Below, piece by piece: positions 19,347-22,334 of a stretch of 22,334 nucleotides of DNA. Both the position numbers and the translations under genes were made by a program. Origin of the DNA: Patescibacteria group bacterium (GTDB taxonomy: Bacteria; Patescibacteriota; Minisyncoccia; Phycocordibacterales; SBAW01); assembly GCA_028866155.1 (NCBI GenBank), contig JAGWIT010000011.1:1-22334 (forward strand), written 5' to 3'. The number at the start of each line of letters is the position of its first letter. The first letter of the stretch is position 1. The notes beneath the pieces are model-generated. The model had not been told where the DNA came from, made no database searches, and worked only from the letters and a program-made list of their open reading frames with translations.

Positions 19347-21267
19347 GATCAGCGCGAAGAAGCGCAAACAATTCGAAGAGACGCTCGCCTTCTGCGGCCT
19401 TGCTGCAGAAAATCTTCCAGTCTTCACCTCCGAGATCATGAGTTTCGATCAGGAGAACGCGGGCTTCCACGATGAAATTGACGGATACTTCTCGAACCCG
19501 TACATGAAAAACATCGCGGTTGCCATTTCCCGCGGCCACGGCAAGACGAATCATCTCGCCATCGCGCTCCCAGCATGGGCGATGGCGCTCGACCACGACA
19601 TTCGCATTCTTCTGGTATCGAGCACGGGCGAACTCTCGCGAAAATCTCTCGGAGCGATCATCGATATCGTCGAGCGCAACCCGCGCTACCGCGCGTGGGC
19701 GAAAATCATCGACGAGAAGCATGTTGGCGTCCGGCCACGCCGACGGGCACGCCAGAACCGCGACGAAAACTGGTCGGCAGATTCCATTACTATCGAGCGC
19801 GACGTCGTCGCCATGCGCGACGCGACAGTCGAGGCTGTGGGCCTCTTTGGTCCCGTGCTTTCGCGGCGCTCCGACATAATCATCGTCGATGACGTATGCA
19901 CGCAGGAAAATTCCGCGAGCGAGGAACAGCGCCAAAAAGTGAAAGACTACTTCCGCCAATCGCTCCTGCCGACTCTGGTGCCGGGAGGCCGCGTCATCGT
20001 GATTGGCACGCCGTGGCACGAGGATGACTTGATGAGCGAGCTTCTCAAGGACCCGCAGTTCCAAGTGAAGAAGCGCTTGGCAGCGATCCAGCATGAATCG
20101 ACTCGCCGCGATCTCTGGGATGAGTGGGCAAATATTCATCTGGACGAATCGCTGTCGCCGGAAGAGCAGAGTGCCAAAGCGCGGGCGTTCCGCGACGAAC
20201 ATCGCGCAGAGATGGATCGCGGAGTCGAAGTTCTCTGGCCGGAGCGCTTCCCGTACGAAGACTTGTACCTCAAGCGCGTCGCCGACCCATTCTCTTTCGC
20301 TCGCATGTACATGTGCGACCCGACGATCAGGCCTAACCAAAAGTTCTCCGAGAAAGATATTGAGATAGCTCTCGCGAAAGGAAAGAACCTTGTGTTGCAG
20401 GACGAGGAACGCGTTGAGTTTGACCTCGACTTTGCAGCGGGCGGGCTCGATCTCGCTGCGTCGCTTGAAGCGTGGGCTGATGATTCGGCGCTCCTGGTGC
20501 TTGACCGCGTGCGGCACGGTAATAAGGCGCTCGGCATCAACGATGGCGACTATGTCTTACGCCAAATACACCGCGGCAAGTTCTCGCCCAATGAAAACAG
20601 GAATCTAACTGCCCGCATTGGTATCAGCCTAACCGCCGTGCGGGTTGAGACGAACGGCATGCAGGAGTTGATGTATCAGGAACTTAGGGATATGGGTGTG
20701 CCGGTGACGAGCTTCAAAACGGGTAAGGAGAAATTCGATCCCGCCATTGGCGTCACAGCGCTCGCCATACTCTTCGAGCAGCATAAAATAATTCTGCCTT
20801 TTGACCCGAAGGATCCGCGCACCCGTCGCTTGGTATCGCAATTAGTTAATGAGCTACGCGCGTTTCCTGATGGCCATACGGGAGACTCATTGATGGCATT
20901 TTGGTTCGCATATTCGGAGATTCGCGATCGCATCGCGGGGAGGATAATCATCCCCGGCAATTCTTTGCCGCCTTCTCCGCAAGGACCCGCGACGGAAGCC
21001 GAGGCAGATCGCGAAGTCGCCATAAAACAAGAGCTGTCCCGAAGTGAGCACGCCGCCTTAATTCTGCTTCAGGAAGTTAATCGATCGCTGGAGCCGTTTA
21101 GGCTACCCAAAGAGCTTGATGCTGATCTTGAAGATTTCAAACAGCAGTCAATGCGTGAGGGCATGAAACCGCAAGATGCAAGTATGTTGGCCTGGCATAA
21201 GCAGTCCCAGCGGCATGCACGCCAGATTCACCAAGAGGATGCGCGTCGGCACTTCTACAGGTACTAA
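19339..21267 (+). CDS. Phage terminase large subunit (DNA packaging motor)
   Basis: 642 residues, ATPase plus nuclease. ATPase: a Walker A-type SRGHGKT (64-70), Walker B IIIVDD (180-185) and coupling motif VIGTPWHEDD (221-230). The RNase H-like nuclease starts at GGLDLAAS (Asp371), with VETNGMQ and the late GHTGDSLMAFW aspartate as further acidic positions. The C-terminal ~70 residues are a charged helical extension. The start chosen is GTG 19339, overlapping the previous stop by 8 nt with no separate ribosome site. Longer upstream readings only shadow that gene. The next gene is convergent, overlapping by 4 nt, and no portal, protease or capsid gene follows, so the packaging module stands alone here. 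Family confident. Confidence 0.93.
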   Translation: MARISAKKRKQFEETLAFCGLAAENLPVFTSEIMSFDQENAGFHDEIDGYFSNPYMKNIAVAISRGHGKTNHLAIALPAWAMALDHDIRILLVSSTGELSRKSLGAIIDIVERNPRYRAWAKIIDEKHVGVRPRRRARQNRDENWSADSITIERDVVAMRDATVEAVGLFGPVLSRRSDIIIVDDVCTQENSASEEQRQKVKDYFRQSLLPTLVPGGRVIVIGTPWHEDDLMSELLKDPQFQVKKRLAAIQHESTRRDLWDEWANIHLDESLSPEEQSAKARAFRDEHRAEMDRGVEVLWPERFPYEDLYLKRVADPFSFARMYMCDPTIRPNQKFSEKDIEIALAKGKNLVLQDEERVEFDLDFAAGGLDLAASLEAWADDSALLVLDRVRHGNKALGINDGDYVLRQIHRGKFSPNENRNLTARIGISLTAVRVETNGMQELMYQELRDMGVPVTSFKTGKEKFDPAIGVTALAILFEQHKIILPFDPKDPRTRRLVSQLVNELRAFPDGHTGDSLMAFWFAYSEIRDRIAGRIIIPGNSLPPSPQGPATEAEADREVAIKQELSRSEHAALILLQEVNRSLEPFRLPKELDADLEDFKQQSMREGMKPQDASMLAWHKQSQRHARQIHQEDARRHFYRY

Positions 21268-22271
21268 GGGAAAATTGTAGTGTCTGATGACTCGCCGCAA
21301 CCGGAGCCGCCGCATGCGCCTATTACGTCAAGACGAACTACAGTTATGACCGGGACGAGTGTCCGTGCGCCATTACTGGTTGTGAAATATTCGCTTGAAG
21401 CACCGGAACCGTATGCCGCAATGAGGTCATAGTATTGCAGGGCACCGACTGCTTTTTGGTAGTCGACATTGCTTGATATCTTGAGCATGACCGTGGCAGT
21501 GGAGTGTGCGTTTGGATCTGCAATGCCAATGTAGTTTGAACTACCACCCTTATCACCTGCGGCTAAGAATTGGTTATTGATGGTGCCCTTAACTTTGATT
21601 TGGGTGCCAAGATATGCAGGCGGATCTCCGGCAAAATTATAGAAATACGTCGGAGTGAATTGGGAGTAATTAACTGCTGTTGATGGAGATGGAGTAGTGT
21701 TTGTTTGAGTACCGGATGAAGCAGGAACTGACACAACGTTGCCGCTTTGATCCACCACTGTGCCGCTCGGTGTTGTGTAGGTCTGTTGTGCGGCTGCAGT
21801 CGTCGGCTGAGGGGTCTTAAGAGTTGGGGCGTTAGGTGGGCTGGACATTTGCGTCCACGTGCCGCATCGCTTCGAGGTGAAGCCTTTATCAGTGGATTTA
21901 ATGGTCACGATGGCGGAAGAATCTGTATTATCGTTGGCTATGATGTCGTCTGTTGTTCCTCCAAAGCCACTCAATCTCGCGTAATAGCAATTCTCACCTC
22001 CACTGCTTCTGTACGTGCCCGCTTGTATGTCTGTACCGATGACGAAAGTGCCATCCCCGAACGACGACATCGGCTTATCCGGCTTTGTGATATTGGGCGC
22101 TTGAGGAGTAGCACCTTGATCGCCATATGAATTGCCTTCCGGGCTTGTTGCAGGCGAACTCGAATTATTTGATGCGCCGATTGCGGCAAAAATAACGATC
22201 GCAACTATAAACCAAAACCACGGGCTGTTATAAAATTCTCGCTTTTTCTTCGGGGTTTCCTGGGTATCCAT
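21264..22271 (-). CDS. Membrane-anchored surface protein with two extracytoplasmic domains
   Basis: 335 residues. A short basic N terminus (KKKREF) precedes one membrane helix (about 17-33, PWFWFIVAIVIFAAIGA), then a Ser/Pro/Asn linker. Residues about 68-140 form a recurrent exported domain: SFGDGTFVIGTDIQAGTYRS, CYYARLSGFGG, DDIIAN, GFTSKRCGTW, with two cysteines likely bridged. A Thr/Ser/Pro linker (145-215) follows, then a strand-rich domain (about 218-325) with LGTQIKVKGTI, possibly OB-fold-like. The tail has a paired-cysteine CGGSGC. The start ATG at 22271 is chosen since the helix follows naturally. AGGT lies 7 nt upstream and an inverted repeat GTGAC-CT-GTCAC sits at 22275-22286. It ends inside the terminase stop region. 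Confidence 0.75.
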   Translation of the reverse strand: MDTQETPKKKREFYNSPWFWFIVAIVIFAAIGASNNSSSPATSPEGNSYGDQGATPQAPNITKPDKPMSSFGDGTFVIGTDIQAGTYRSSGGENCYYARLSGFGGTTDDIIANDNTDSSAIVTIKSTDKGFTSKRCGTWTQMSSPPNAPTLKTPQPTTAAAQQTYTTPSGTVVDQSGNVVSVPASSGTQTNTTPSPSTAVNYSQFTPTYFYNFAGDPPAYLGTQIKVKGTINNQFLAAGDKGGSSNYIGIADPNAHSTATVMLKISSNVDYQKAVGALQYYDLIAAYGSGASSEYFTTSNGARTLVPVITVVRLDVIGACGGSGCGESSDTTIFP

Positions 22272-22274
22272 AAA

Positions 22275-22286
22275 GTGACCTGTCAC
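22275..22286. promoter_or_regulatory. Inverted repeat at the start of the surface-protein gene
   Basis: GTGAC-CT-GTCAC, 4 nt above the ATG at 22271. It overlaps the presumed ribosome site, so it could be an operator or a translation-blocking hairpin. Short, so low confidence. Confidence 0.3.
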
Positions 22287-22334
22287 CCTAGCTCGGTTAC
22301 TGGCTTTTGCGTAGCGAGTTACCAACAGCTAGAC

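Noticed and set aside
19309..20517. 402-aa minus-strand open frame
   Set aside because: It is antisense to the large terminase, whose motifs are unmistakable on the plus strand.
1..22334. The left recombinase element and right phage module as ends of one prophage
   Set aside because: About 12 kb of ordinary core genes (lepA, murJ, rnpB) lie between them, so they are more likely separate insertions.

Overview
The window looks like a chromosomal segment of a Candidate Phyla Radiation (Patescibacteria, perhaps Parcubacteria-type) bacterium. This is inferred from gene content and style: a TrmB-like regulator, a WaaL/Wzy-type ligase fused to TPR repeats, compact neighbours, and many start codons lying exactly 7 nt below a -10 box with no room for a leader. 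No taxonomic marker was aligned.

Left block (1-2945, minus strand): a mobile-element-like operon. A strong TTGACT-17-TATACT promoter drives an unknown 134-aa protein, a stand-alone receiver-domain protein and a small coiled-coil protein. An intrinsic terminator and then a serine recombinase, cut by the window edge, follow. The long spacers are packed with perfect hairpins. Three spacers share one conserved module whose stem sequence changes while its pairing is kept.

Core block (3077-15690): TrmB-like regulator, glutaredoxin, tRNA-Gly(CCC), FtsB/DivIC-like division protein, a tiny divergent membrane peptide, LepA, MurJ, ligase-TPR membrane protein, RNase P RNA, DUF192 protein, a frameshifted GlpM/DUF3147-like remnant, a secreted glycine-rich protein, an NAPE-PLD-like metallo-hydrolase, a CDP-alcohol phosphatidyltransferase fused to an alpha/beta hydrolase, and a DUF302 protein. 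The envelope theme (MurJ flippase, ligase, phosphatidyltransferase, division protein) is strong. The 3812-4362 gap carries an unusual family of paired 9-mers.

Right block (15691-22334): an AT-richer isochorismatase-family gene lies between two 119-nt direct repeats. A leaderless unknown gene follows, then a phage-packaging trio: a ParB-domain/DNA methyltransferase fusion, a small-terminase-like protein and the large terminase. The trio is translationally coupled by overlapping starts and stops, but no portal or capsid gene follows. A convergent gene for a membrane-anchored surface protein closes the window.

Two translation styles coexist. Resident genes are mostly leaderless, whereas mobile-element genes carry clear Shine-Dalgarno sites (AGGAGG, GGGAG) and rarer start codons (GTG, TTG).
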